Source: Branchiostoma floridae (Eukaryota > Chordata > Leptocardii > Amphioxiformes > Branchiostomatidae). From it: 64,000 bases of DNA. Numbering within the stretch: position 1 is the stretch's first letter; the number at the start of each line of letters is the position of its first letter. The stretch covers positions 14,923,875 to 14,987,874 of the forward strand of contig NC_049990.1 of assembly GCF_000003815.2 (NCBI RefSeq), read 5' to 3'. The notes under the pieces were generated by a model, which saw nothing but the letters and a program-made list of their open reading frames with translations, was not told the origin of the DNA and ran no database searches. Positions 31,501-42,445 of the stretch are shown in pieces. The translations under genes were made by a program, and so were the position numbers.

Positions 31501-34500
31501 GAATAATTGTGTACTAAATAAATATTGTTTTTCTGAGGCAAACTTGTACATTGTTTCCAGTACCCAGAAAGTATCATGGCTCTAGAGTACATTCCCGGGT
31601 TTGCGGTGCGAGGCCTGCACTACGACATTGAGAAGGCACTCCTGATGAAGATAGACGCTTTCCACCATATCCAGCTGGGCACTGTATTCAGGTATTTTAA
31701 AATCCTATCTTCATGTAAACATGTCTAACATAACTGTGAAAACTTTGTAGAAATGAATATAAGCTCTACTCTATGTACCCTTGTTTTCTTGGACCAGTAA
31801 AGCCCCAAAACGTATGGATGCCTGCCAATACAAGTAGAATGTGTTCATTTTGTAATTGGTCCAAAATCCAGTCCACTGATTTTTTTCATGTCTGTTTTTC
31901 GGACAGTTTTGTATCGGTACGATGCACCAGTCCCAATCTCTAATCAGTTCTATGAATTGTAACAGTGGTGTTCAAGGACTGCTAAACCGAAGACGCCTAA
32001 CGGCTTAAGCCTTTTGGCCGAACGGTTTGCACGTCCGATTTGTGATCCGGCTGCCCGGGTTCGGCGCGGGTTCGAATCCCGGGAGTCGGGATGTTGTTTC
32101 TTTCTGTTCTACTCGCCCCTCTGGTTGTTTCACTGGTTCCCATGCCGACCCTGTGAGTAACAGGCTAGCGGATGTGCCACACAGGGATGTCGAACTCGGA
32201 GATTCGAGGACGAATCTTGAAAAGAAAAGGGGGAGTAGTGTAACAGTGGTGTTCAAGGACTGCTAAACCGAAGACGCCTAACGGCTTAAGCCTTTTGGCC
32301 GAACGGTTTGCACGTCCGATTTGTGATCCGGCTGCCCGGGTTCGGCGCGGGTTCGAATCCCGGGAGTCGGGATGTTGTTTCTTTCTGTTCTACTCGCCCC
32401 TCTGGTTGTTTCAGAATTATGATTGAGGAAATTTGCATATTATTGATTCATTGATTTTCAGTACAAACTAAATACAGCTGTTATAGTTAACATCACATGG
32501 TTACATGCATGTATGAATTCTAGTTGCCATAAAGGTGTCTTCAGAAATGTTTTACAACAGTACTTTTCCTCAGAATTACTTGTGTGCTTTAGGTTTTGTT
32601 CTTGTTTAATGAGAAGATACTAATGTCATATTTCATATAATGTCACATGAAGTGTAAGTAAGTGTAAGTAACACCAGTTTGAATCTCCCACCAGAGGCCA
32701 TCAGCAAGTGAGTGATGCGGAAGTGTTTAGCCAGTATGATGGTACACATGTCCCTGTGGACTACATGAGCTCCTTCCATGGCAGGGTGAGTATGGTGGTT
32801 ATGTCTCTGAAGTATTTTAGTATGATTGTTTCTGTAGTTTCCCTGTTTGCCATGTGATACTGCATTGATTTACTTCATGTATAGGACCACAGGAAGGATA
32901 GGTAACAGAAATGTCAGGCTATTGTGGATCCAAATAAAGTTAAAGTCATGCTTAAGAAGTGCATCTTCCTATTTTAGTTTAGAAAGATGATCAGTTGACC
33001 ATATGTGAGGGTTATAATTGTGATGTAAATATGAATATGTGCTGAGGCCAACAAGAACCTAAGTATGTAACATATGTTTCCTCCACAAGAACCAAATGCT
33101 AGTCCCTTTTCCCAACCACTAGAATACTGTCCATGATATCAAATGGATTTACAGTACTTAACATTACTGATGCATAGATAGATAGTCATCTCCTGTATAC
33201 GTCATACGTGAATTTGCTGATTGTTATTTTAATTCTTTATATTATCAAGGTTTTGCTTCATTTTCTTTTTAGGTTATGGTATTCTACTACTAGTACTAGG
33301 GAAAGTTTTCATTGGGTTAGATGTAAATTGCAGCCATTGAAATTTAAGTAAAATCAACAGTATGAAGTGTTATTTAACATTGAATGGTATGATCAGATAA
33401 CATCAAAAGTCAAAACAGGAAACTTGACTTGAACATAGTCATTCCAAACCAAGGTGTGTCAGGAACTGTATCCTGTATCAATCTGTCTTGAGTGTCTACC
33501 AACTTTTCATCAAAACTGTATATTAAGATAACCTACTACATAATTATGAAAAGACCAGTTTGGTAACCAACAATACTAGCAAGTAACTTGTAAACATCAA
33601 ATGGTTCACTATTAGCTATTTTTGCTCTGTAAAAAACATTATTTGGATCGTAGTGGTGTCCAAATCAAAATGGTTTTGCAAACTATTAAGAGCGCCTTGA
33701 ACGGAATATTTTGGGGCTAACATTAACCCTTTATGTCAGAAACATGAAAATTACTAATGACACACATATGTCAAAAAGTGGTAGCAAATGTGAGTTACAT
33801 CAAGATTTCTTATATTTAGAATATTTCAAACTTTAGCGCCAAAATATGACATAGAGTACCTTTAAGTCAAAGTAGTTTCCCTTATTTAGTCAAAGTAGGT
33901 AGTTTCCCTTACTTTCTCTAGCCTAGTCTAGGAAAGAAATTGCCAAATTGGGAACAAGAAAGTTTAAGTGACAAACTCACCAAGACTTGCACTAAGAACT
34001 CTCTAAAGGCCAAAGAATGAAAGACATTATTTCTGCTGTCTTATAGTGACACAGGCAATGCCTTAGAAGGCCACAGGTTCCTGTGTTTACACAACAGTAG
34101 AGAATGTCATGTGCCGAGTGTCCTTGCGTGTTGTGGATGACTGGTGACCATGTATCTGTGTAGGAGCCATGCCTGGGCACCTTGTACATGTCTATGTTTG
34201 TTGACAGTACAGCCCATCTGGCTGTAAAGCTCAAGGAAAATGCTTAAAGGTGGCAGACTGGCTTAAAAGAAAATTATAACGAAAAGACAATAATTGTATT
34301 GTCTTTAAGATACTTGGTAGTCCAATAAGTATCTTAATTTGGTACATAGTCATGAACTTGGATATACTCTTTGAAAGTACTTTTGTTAGTATATTGTGTT
34401 TCCCACTTGTCATAAAGACCCCTTGTAAAATTGGCTATGATTATTGCAAACAAATGTCATCTACATTGGGAGCTTTTCAATTCATCTTTCTGTTACTCAA

Positions 34501-37500
34501 ATCTCTGTTTCAGTAATTACTTTGCCTTCTGAACAAATCAATTGCAAGAAGCTATCAACTACTAAAAAATCACGACCATATGATGTCCAGAACTTGAGAT
34601 ATCACAGCCGTAAGCTCTGCTGCCATACTTAAGAAAGCTGCTAGTGGGCCTGCTATCAAACTTGACGTTTGGTTTCCCAACCCCCACCCACCTACCAAAT
34701 ATCATGAAGATCCATCCACAATTTCTTGAGTTATGCCTTTCACAAACAAAACATGTACAAACAAAGAGCACCTAAACATAACCTTCTTGGCAAAGGGTCG
34801 GCACAAATATGATATTTCTGAAAGCAGTTTGATATGGATTAGACAAATGCTGACTTGTTTTACAATGATGGGAGAGTTGTCGATCAACACCAATAACAAG
34901 CTATCCGGTAGTGTTAGATTTACGATTTGCGCCAGGAAGGTTGGGCAAGGTAATGACTGTCAAAAGAAGAATTATGTGTCCTGGCACATACTTTGAACGG
35001 GGCCAAGTTATGGTGTCACTCAGAATACGTTACGTGTCAGGATTCATTACTAAGCAGCACTGGTGGCATGATGTGTTTAAAGTGTACAAGTGTTTGTACT
35101 TGTAATGAATTCATTATGAAAACAGTATACATGTCTCCACACAAGGTCTTGTTATTGTGTATCCCTGTTATTCCAGGTATGGCTCAGAGTAGAACAGAGT
35201 AGACCATTTCCTGTTTGTACTTCAACACTCGAGACAATTTCAACATGTCAGTCATTTTCCAATGTATTCCCACGCAGCGTTGTGTACTGTGAAAAAGTTT
35301 CATACTGGCTGTGTATTTAGTACGTATACACACCTGTACAAATTACCTGTACAGGTAAGGTACAGGTCTGGGACATGAACACACTTCAATGCTTGGTGAG
35401 ACAATCTTAAAGACAAGTCCTTTCTCAAAGATGACAATTTTGACCATCTAGAACTCGAACAGAAAGGAGAAAGCTTAAGGGGGTATCTCACTGGACTGTG
35501 GTACATTCGTGTTGTCGTTGCATTCTAAATCGGGTTTGCGTTACCCTTGACTTTATAAAAGAAATTTTATGCAAAATGTTCAAGCATGACTAAAAATACA
35601 ACAACAAAGTCCTAAAAATGTTTGTTTTTGTCTGTGAAATTTGTTGCACACTTCATTGCAATGTCTCCAACATTAAAAAACAACAACATATATTACCGCA
35701 ACTTTAGTGAGATACCCCCTTCAGGTAAAGCAATGAGAGGAACATACATCATGTCTTTTTAATAGAGGGGCTGCAAACCTTAGTCACATTGATCATGAAC
35801 TTGGAAATCTTTTTTCATCTTCTAGTTTGTCAGACTCAAATTGTGAAATAGTAGAACAGCACTGATTTTGTCATTATCATAAGAGGGTCTGCATGGGGGG
35901 TCCTGACAACGATTTACGCTGAATTCAGAAGAACTCCCTACGTATTACGCTAAATCAAGGAAGGCAATTACGCTAAATTTGATCGCCTCGCTATGAATAA
36001 CGTAGATAAGATGGTTTTCCCCACGAGTTATGGGAAATAAAAATAGGCTGCCTACCCCTTAGGGAAAAGAGCATGCAGACTCTCTTATAATTCAGTCCCC
36101 TTGTAATCACTGGGGCTGAAGTAGAAATATTTTACAGGAGACATTGATGTATGATCTCAGGTCTCTTGTCTAATTGTGTTTAGGTGAAGCAGCCTTGGCG
36201 TCAGCCGGCAGCCGGTTATCTTGTCTCGCTAACGTTATCTTAACATCTCTTGTCCCACGTACAATGCAGCGATTTCATTTGGTGACGTGCCTTGAGGGAT
36301 CGGCTGGTAGGATCAAACGTAGACACATCTTCGGACATAACTTTTGAGTGACGTATTCTGTTGTATTAACAGTTGTGATGAGCAACACAATTTTCAGGTC
36401 ATTGCACCTGTTAAAAAATTTTAAATCAAATCTTGCAGGACTGTCTCCAGCTTAAATTAGAATTTTTCTCTGTTTGACTCATCGTATGGACAAATTTGTT
36501 GTTGATTTTTGTTGTTAAAACCGTCATTTTAAGCTTAGCGAAAATACAAAAATGTACATTTTCATTCAGTTCCATGTCATGAAGATCAGATGTTTTCGAC
36601 AGTTGGTGAAATTTTTGTTCATCCAAACAATCAACTTTTCCGTTCTGCATTGTAGTGTCTTGGATTAACAGTAACTGTGTCTGTTATAAATCAAGTTGAA
36701 GAAAAAAGTATCTATAAAAAGTCAACTGATAAATTTTCTTTCTTGTAGGGCAAAAACGGTTGTTATTTAGAAGGCTGACAAATTTCCACACTAATATTCC
36801 AAGCCTTTTGGCTGCATGTATCAAAAACATTCATTTGTTCTCCCAAGTCAGGGAGAACAACAAATGTTACAACTGTTACAGTAATTATGATAGAAAAGCA
36901 TGGACAACTAAAGAGAGGAAATTTTGTTCTATGAAAGTATGATAATGGCTATGATTAAGCACATCTTTGAAGTCTTGATATTACCATACAACGAGAATTT
37001 TAACAGCTTTCCTAAAATATGTCAGCTAAGTTCAACATACCTGTATATAGACTAAGATGCCAAAGGTATGGAACAGCAAAGATCAAAGGCACTTAGCCGC
37101 AGAGAGACGGAGACTCCCATGCATCGCTCCTCTGTCTGTGTCTGTTTGTAAACGACACTCCCAGGAACAAAGGCCTTGTCCATTAACCAGTCCATTGGAT
37201 TTGAAAAAAAAGCACGTAAATTCTGGCTAGGCAAGCACTCTGCTTCCAAGATTCAGTAAGAGATATATAACTTTTTCAATGTTGGTGAAAAGTTGTGTAA
37301 TTTATTTGTTTAATCAGAAGAATGAAGAAAAGAAAAACCAGTTTAGAAGTGTTATGTCTGTATGCACATTACAAAATATCCCTGAAGTTAAGCACTTTAT
37401 GCAGTATTTGCATTTAGTGTTTGAGCCTTTTAAGGTAAATGCTTTAGAATTATTCTTTCTATTATGAGATTTTTGTAAGTTTTTTTTTTAAAGAGAGGAA

Positions 37501-39282
37501 GTACTACTTAAGGGATAAAGGCCATCAAGCAAAAAAATTCACTTTTAACATAGGGATTTCACTTAGACTATAGTCCATGCTGAAAAACGTGCTTTGTTAG
37601 CCATGTCCTTACACAAGATGTTCCTGTTTTCTTAAGAGGACATAACAATCAGGACAAAGTTCTGAGCTTCTTCCCCAGATGCCTAGGTAACTGCAGTGTT
37701 GTTAATGACCACAATGGCCGTCTGTTTCCAAAACTCCGGCAGGGAATCCAAACACGTAGACAGACATCGTTGGGGAAACAATACCTTAATAAGAGGTGGG
37801 GCCGTTACGGCAACCTTATCTTTGTCAATGACATAGTGCAGGCTCGGAGTTAGGAGTAGAAATGGGGGATAAGAGGCGCCAGCTATTGTTCGGAGCCCCG
37901 TGATGACGCAGGGTTATTTGTGTGTTATCAGTTAGAGCACCTGTGTCTTGCAGACATGTGGGCTAGTCTGTTTGGTCTGAGACGAGCAGTGGAACTTTCA
38001 GGATTTGAACTATTTTGTCAAAGCTATGAGCACCTGGTCTTGTGCCCTGACGATCAACGTTCATTCGTGTACTTTAAGGAACTTTCAGGATTTGAACTAT
38101 TTCGTCAAAGCTACGAGCACCTGGTCTTGTGCTCTGATGATCAACGTTCATTGGTCACAGTACTTAAAAGAATGACATTTTGTACTTAATATAGTAAGCA
38201 AGCTTTCTAACTTTTGATTCATAACAAAGGCTGTCATATATAAAACATGCTGGAATATATAGTATACTGTAAGAGATAACTGTTCAGAATGCAGTCTTAA
38301 TTTTACATCAGGAATACACCTCATATTTGTGGGGAAACGGCCGACATCAAGACAAAGGATCAAAATACCAAAGCCCTTGTAGTTACTCCAAGCATTTCCA
38401 CTAAAACAAGGCCGACAGAGACTTAGAGGTTTGGTAAGAAGGAAGTTGCGGGAACGGCAAGGGCAATGGCAATTTACCAGCCTTCGCTGTCTAGACTTTG
38501 TGTCGCTATCTCGCTATCGCGCCGATGGGAGCAGAGATGGACAGAAAAGGAGCCGCGATCACAATCAAGATTTTTTGGTTCCGTACGTCTGTTGACGTAC
38601 ATTCTTGACATTTTGGGGACGGCAAATGGCCGCAATTATTAATGCCCTTGGCATGCAGGTTTTGAAGTTTTCTTTTGAAGCCCAGACTATGATGTATTAT
38701 GATAAAGCACTCAATACATATGGCAAGGGAAACTATGGAGAAAGAAACAAAGCAATAGAACCAGAATGCAGTACCAAATCTCAGTCAAAAATCTTGGCGG
38801 TAGACCTGGTTATAAAAGAAAAGGGATTTCCAGTATTGCACAGTTGTTGAAGAGATGTCACTTAACTTCCCTTTCAATTTGAAAGTAAGAGATATTCCCA
38901 CCATTGCATTTGTGTTCAAGGACAAAAAAGGAAGCTTTTGATTGTTTTTCCTAGTAAGCAGAATGAAAAAGTGATACTGTGTTGGGTTCCTCTTTTGAAG
39001 TCAATTGTGTAAAATGTTCTCTATTTAATGGTAAACCAATTAAAGACAGGTCATTAACCCAGCGAATAAACACCTTGTAAAACAAATAAACTGAAACTGC
39101 ACTGAAAAGATGCCACGCTCTTGTGTAACTGTTTGCGCTGTACCGTACTGTTTTGCGGAATGTCGGCCATCCTCGCAGGTGTCTCATGTTTGTTTATGTT
39201 TGTTCTGCAGGGTAAACAGATGGTACAGCTGATGGACATGTTCTCTCTATCTGAGATGGCACTACTGTGTGACATCACTGAG
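28403..39282 (+). CDS. NT5DC2/NT5DC3-type HAD-family nucleotidase-domain protein, 5' portion (five exons; 3' part not found)
   Basis: Exons 28403-28574, 30672-30847, 31561-31691, 32695-32785 and 39211-39282 splice in frame with GT-AG borders into 214 residues. Residues 1-35 are rich in Arg, Ala, Phe and Ser with few acidic residues, which suggests a mitochondrial presequence. [10 protein letters not shown] (45-54) matches the LWERYREAK region of vertebrate NT5DC3. YGFDYDYTL (84-92) is HAD motif I, with nucleophile D87, acid/base D89 and T91. [20 protein letters not shown] and FSLSEMALL are further family signatures. Human NT5DC2 and NT5DC3 are about 520-550 residues, so the remaining HAD motifs (the ITNSP, VQAEKP and YFGDH blocks) are missing. 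The family belongs to the IMP-GMP-specific type 5'-nucleotidase group; the substrate of NT5DC2/3 is uncertain. SVFANNE is closer to NT5DC2 as I remember it, but an amphioxus pro-orthologue of both is equally likely. The last exon ends at a good donor (GAG|gtaagt), so the gene continues downstream. Confidence 0.9.
29246..30318. mobile_element. Interspersed repeat of about 1.07 kb, ends with ACCTCCATGAAA / TTTCATGGAGGT
   Basis: It lies inside intron 1 of the NT5DC2/3-like gene. The ends carry ACCTCCATGAAATG and TTTTCATGGAGGTATGAGG in inverted orientation. Inside, two diverged subunits about 294 bases apart share AACATGCTATGGTC, the GGATAACT(C/G)(A/C)AGAA motif and a TTTGCATAATTAATGAG block. The start is followed by a (TGTC)n run. 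It has no coding capacity. The GATAACTCAAGAACGG core is an amphioxus repeat type I recognise; its transposon class is unclear. Confidence 0.75.
30672..30847 (+). CDS. NT5DC2/3-like gene, exon 2 (HAD motif I)
   Basis: The acceptor is a long T-run followed by ccag. The exon is 176 bases and ends in phase 0 at AACAAG|gttcct. It encodes residues 58-116, including [13 protein letters not shown]87 and D89 are the expected catalytic pair of the haloacid-dehalogenase fold. The donor gttcct is weak, but the end is fixed by alignment: vertebrate relatives continue directly into YP(A/E)xI, which is how exon 3 begins. Reading through the donor would add 12 residues before a stop at 30884-30886. Confidence 0.9.
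30868..31260. mobile_element. MITE, CAGTCAAACCTGT family, interrupted by a second MITE
   Basis: Left end TACAGTCAAACCTGTCTAAG, right end ACAGGTTTGACTGTG, in inverted orientation. The halves are separated by the element at 30906-31102. The left end lies 20 bases after the exon 2 splice donor. A related copy lies at 39418-39580. Confidence 0.85.
30906..31102. mobile_element. MITE, CTGTAAATGC family, nested
   Basis: The element is 197 bp including flanking TA. TACTGTAAATGCAGAAAC and TTTCGCGG at the left, CCCCGCGAACTTAAAT...CATTTACAGTA at the right. It is flanked by TA on both sides, as for Tc1/mariner-like insertions. Similar CTGTAAATG...TTCGCGG elements occur in other marine invertebrates (recollection). 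Confidence 0.88.
31561..31691 (+). CDS. NT5DC2/3-like gene, exon 3
   Basis: Acceptor ttgtttccag|TACCCAGAA and donor TTCAG|gtattt, phase 0 in and phase 2 out. It encodes residues 117-159 and part of Arg160, with the family signature [20 protein letters not shown] and then QLGTVF, nearly identical to the corresponding block of human NT5DC2/3 as remembered. The density of conserved residues makes this the most secure exon. Confidence 0.93.
31959..32414 (+). repeat. tRNA-derived SINE-like element, one and a half tandem copies
   Basis: The block GTAACAGTGGTGTTCAAGGA to CTCTGGTTGTTTCA (about 173 bases) occurs twice, about 282 bases apart, with no difference I can see. Each has an A-box-like TGGCCGAACGG, a class-II (Leu/Ser-like) variable-arm region and a perfect B box GGTTCGAATCC. 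The first copy is followed by about 108 bases that the second lacks. It lies in intron 3 of the NT5DC2/3-like gene. Confidence 0.8.
32695..32785 (+). CDS. NT5DC2/3-like gene, exon 4
   Basis: Acceptor ccaccag|AGGCC and donor GGCAGG|gtgagt. The first base completes Arg160, then 30 codons follow. The segment [15 protein letters not shown] matches the GSHVPLEQMSDFYGK region of vertebrate NT5DC3. The exon ends in phase 0 after FHGR. Confidence 0.88.
33697..33866. mobile_element. MITE-like inverted repeat
   Basis: The left CTTGAACGGAATATTTTGGG and the complement of the right end (CTTAAAGGTACTC...ATATTTTGGCGCTAAAG) pair imperfectly. About 170 bp, in intron 4. Confidence 0.55.
34560..34800. repeat. 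Interspersed repeat (CCATATGATGTCCAGAACTTGAG type)
   Basis: It shares CC.ATATGAT..., CTGCTGC, CCACAA(T/C)TTCT and CCTTCTTGGCAAAGG with 57300-57565, in the same order. A shorter related piece lies at 40660-40972. All are non-coding. Confidence 0.55.
35477..35722. mobile_element. MITE, ATCTCACTGCACT-related (copy 4)
   Basis: AAGGGGGTATCTCACT at the left is perfectly complementary to AGTGAGATACCCCCTT at the right. The interior has CAAGCATGACTAAAAATACA and AAATTTGTTG. It lies in intron 4. Confidence 0.88.
35723..37970. other. Intron 4 interior, no exon seen
   Basis: GC-richer blocks at about 36.18-36.35 kb and 37.68-37.92 kb stand out from AT-rich surroundings. The short frames have no family motif. 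Confidence 0.4.
37991..38164 (+). repeat. Tandem duplication, unit 87 bp (29 codons)
   Basis: GGAACTTTCAGGATTTGAAC begins at 37991 and again at 38078. The units differ by only a few substitutions. One frame stays open across both, but the surrounding frame (37920-38189) has no recognised product and no clear splice sites, so coding status is doubtful. Confidence 0.85.
39211..39282 (+). CDS. NT5DC2/3-like gene, exon 5 (last exon found)
   Basis: A 72-base, phase 0-0 exon between ttctgcag and gtaagt, encoding 24 residues with [13 protein letters not shown]. It matches the FMDIFSLPEM(A/T)LL block of NT5DC2/3. The next expected residues (a YFL.. segment and the KDV.D.IRDVH block) were not found downstream. 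Intron 4, before this exon, is 6.4 kb. Confidence 0.87.
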
Positions 39283-39417
39283 GTAAGTGATGAGAAAATT
39301 TTACATCTTTGGTTGAATCTATAGGTGAAATATTAGAACTGAGTGCAATCTGTTGCACACTCTTTTAAAAGTTAGAAGTCTAAAATATAATGCATATTTA
39401 ATAATAAAAAGTGATAT

Positions 39418-39580
39418 ACAGCCAAACTTGCATAAGGACCACCTGGCCAGTGATATACAGTCACCTGGCTGATATGGCCACTTTTTCCCATGGACATCAC
39501 GAATTCTGTTCTCAGTGACCACACATAGACCATATATGAACATTTAATTGGTCTTATAGTTACGGGCAGATTTTGACTGC
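39418..39580. mobile_element. MITE, CAGTCAAACCTGT family (copy 2, diverged)
   Basis: ACAGCCAAACTTGCATAAGG and the GACCACC block at the left; GGTCTTATAGTTACGGGCAG and TTTTGACTG at the right in inverted orientation. It starts 136 bases after NT5DC exon 5. Confidence 0.65.
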
Positions 39581-39691
39581 ACAAGTCATGTCTGTAATAG
39601 CTGCGATAGTGAGTGAGTACTACATCAAGTTACTGCACAAGTCATGTCTGTAATAGCTGCGATAGTGAGTGAGTGAGTACTACATCAAGTT
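39576..39691 (+). repeat. Tandem duplication, unit 56 bp
   Basis: ACTGCACAAGTCATGTCTGT begins at 39576 and 39632. The second unit has one extra GAGT. Confidence 0.9.
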
Positions 39692-40659
39692 ATGAAACTT
39701 AGACAGTCCCTTGGTGTCTGATTCTAAACATAGTTGTCAAGAGTTAAGAATTAGTTAATAGCTCTTTATAATGTTCAGTTCTGTCAGGATTGCACAATCG
39801 TCGCAATGACACCATGGCTGGATAAGGTACAATGTAATACCATCATAGATAATCAGCTTATTGTCATTTGAATCAAAGGTTACCTTCCCATCCACCTATA
39901 ATACACCTGCTGATATACCCATTAATGTCACATTAACTGCACATCAGGTTCTGCACGTTTGTTCTTGATCAGAACGAGTGCTGTGATTTGGCGGCTCTTT
40001 TTACGATCAAACTCCGCCCCTTTGCCCGCGTGATAAATAAAGGGACAAACCAGCGGTGGCAGCCCGACTCTTTGATGTCTCTTGGTTCCGTTAATTGTGA
40101 TGTGAAAAAAATATCAAACAAGATGTACGATGCACTTGCACTGTCTAATGACTTGCCAGGTCAGAGAAAGTTCATCACGAGTTTTCAGAGATGAACACTA
40201 GTCTGATTGTCCAGGGCAAGTGAAAGTGCTGATCGGGCAAGTGCATGTCCTACCCCACTTGCCTGATCGGGCAAGTAAGAGTTTTCCATTGAAAGAGATG
40301 TTGATTTACTTGTTACTTTCTACTGTCATAAAGTTAGATAATTGATAACAATGATATTTCATGCTTTCCATAATCTCTATTGAACAGAGTAACTTTTTTT
40401 CAAAAACAGGTGAAAATGAATTCAAGCAGAGATGTCATACTTAGGATTTAATTTACATAGCTAAACTTTATGATACATGTATTTGATATCCTAAGTTATG
40501 GGAAAGAAAAAATATCATTGTAGAAGCTGATTACTCTTCGCCTCATCTTATTTGAATGAAATATGCAAATACTGGATACATGTATCTTTTTTCCCAACCA
40601 GGATGTTCTTATGTTTATGTATTTGCTTGTTTTCTCTCTCTAACTAAAATTTGAATGAA

Positions 40660-40972
40660 GCTATGTAGCCATTATCAGTCAGAAAGACCATATCATGTCC
40701 AGGACAAAAAAAATACAAAAAAGGAAGTTCTGCTGCAGTAACAAGGTCACACACTAGAGGGCCCTATGTTGACCCTCGTCTTCCCAATCCCTAATGACCT
40801 ACACACAAATAAGTACCAAATGCCTTTCCATTCATACAATGATTCTTAACTTAAGTTATGTTAATTGACCACAAATATCCATAAATGCAAACACACACAT
40901 AGACACAAACACACACAAACACACACAAACACCAAATACTATACATCCATTTTTCATGGAGGTATTAACACT
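40660..40972. repeat. Interspersed repeat fragment ending in TTTTTCATGGAGGTA
   Basis: An ATATCATGTCCAGGACA block, a GTTCTGCTGCAGTA block and a final (ACAC)n plus CATGGAGGTATTA tie it to the large repeats at 29.2, 34.6 and 57.3 kb. Confidence 0.5.
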
Positions 40973-42155
40973 GCACAGATCTACAGATGTTTATCGAGGG
41001 ACCCTTACAGAGTCCAGACGGTAGGGTCGAGACCTTAATGTTGAGACATGGAAGATGCTATCTCCTCTCTATTGTCACAAGATTCCATTTAAATCTCCAG
41101 CTATTGTGACGGGACAGGTTCTTTTGTCTGCGAGCATTTTCCCCTCTGGCACGTCATCTCTCAATGACTCGTGCTATCAAGAAAACCATCAGTTTATTGA
41201 TATAATTACAGAAATAATGAAGAAAGAGAATTTTGACTGCTCTACAACACTATGAACTTAACCTCATAATGTTTAATCTGTAAAAACTTGAGCAGATTGA
41301 AAAGAATTCAATTTGGCATTCTTTTTAATTGTACATTGTGTAGTTAGATGCTTTATCTGATCAAACTTAAAGTTCAAAATGATGATTTATGTAAATGTTT
41401 CAACCTTAAGACTCAAAGGTCTTGCTTTTAACATTGTAGTCTGTGTATGGCACAGTTCCACTGACAAACAGAATAGGTGGCTCATGGTGGCAATGCTAGA
41501 GCAACTCATTACAACTTTTTTCTTTGCCATCCTTCAACAGTTTTTTCCACAATTTTTGAGGGGTTTTGGTTTGACTAGCGCTAGCTGATATTGGAATAGG
41601 ATGAAATTGTGGACTCTATATCTTTAACACTTCATCATATTTGCTGCAGGTAAGCAATTGAAAGAATCAAGTATAACTAAGTTGAAGGTCCATTTAGGGC
41701 TGATGACTCCAGAACCCATTCTTTACTGTCCCTGGACAGAAATTTACCTGTTTGGACAAAAACAATATTGACCCCATCTGTCCAAAAATGACAGATTTTA
41801 CAAAGAAAATCAACAGACAAAAATTTATGGTGAATTCCATTCTTTGTGTAGGAATAAAGGTTATTGCTATAAATTTTATAACTATGAAAATATATGAACT
41901 GTATTTGCTCCCAAACAATGAATAGGACAGAAAAAAAGCTTAAGCTGTAGACAGTCCTGGGTTCATCTTTAAAAGGGTTTTCTCAGTGTCATGTCAACAT
42001 CATGCTCCACAAGTTTCTGTCCCTCTGTTTCCTTGTCCCTGAAGAAGTACTAGAAGTAGAAGTGTTTTGGTATGCAGTAAATATTTGGGTTATACTGTTC
42101 AACAAGTACTAGTAGATTCATTGTCTAAATTTTGTTTCTGCATGTTATGTGGTTT

Positions 42156-42445
42156 AGACTTGTGTGCCGCAAATGCAGGTTGTTTGGTGTAGAACCCAGA
42201 GGTCCTGGGTTTGAATCCTGTCATGCTACTAATCTTGTGCCTTTGGGAAACAGCACTCCTCACTCCATGCACCCAGGTGTAAAAATAGGTACCTGATTTC
42301 AGTTAAGGAGGTAAAAGGTGGTGAAATGAGAGGGTTGGGCTTCGCCTTTTAATATTGTAACCTAGACACATTGGATAACAACCCAATGCACCTACAGAGT
42401 CCAACTTAAAAAGGTTGTGTGACTGACTACCTTTCCCTTTTTTCG
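42156..42445 (+). repeat. tRNA-derived SINE, near full length
   Basis: A tRNA-like head (GTCCTGGGTTTGAATCC, a B-box variant), then CTTGTGCCTTTGGGAAAC, CTCACTCCATGCACCCAGG, GGTACCTGATTTC, GGATAACAACCCAATGC and a GACTACCTTTCCC end. This succession is an abundant amphioxus SINE type (recognised, not searched). Confidence 0.8.

Noticed and set aside
31990-32100. Possible functional tRNA gene
   Set aside because: The A and B boxes are present but acceptor and anticodon stems do not pair properly and the unit is embedded in a duplicated longer element.
32005-32256. Antisense frames in the tRNA-like element
   Set aside because: Explained by the SINE; not a protein.
39988-40194. Possible next exon of the NT5DC2/3-like gene
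   Set aside because: Protein shows none of the expected family blocks and there is no acceptor in the right phase.
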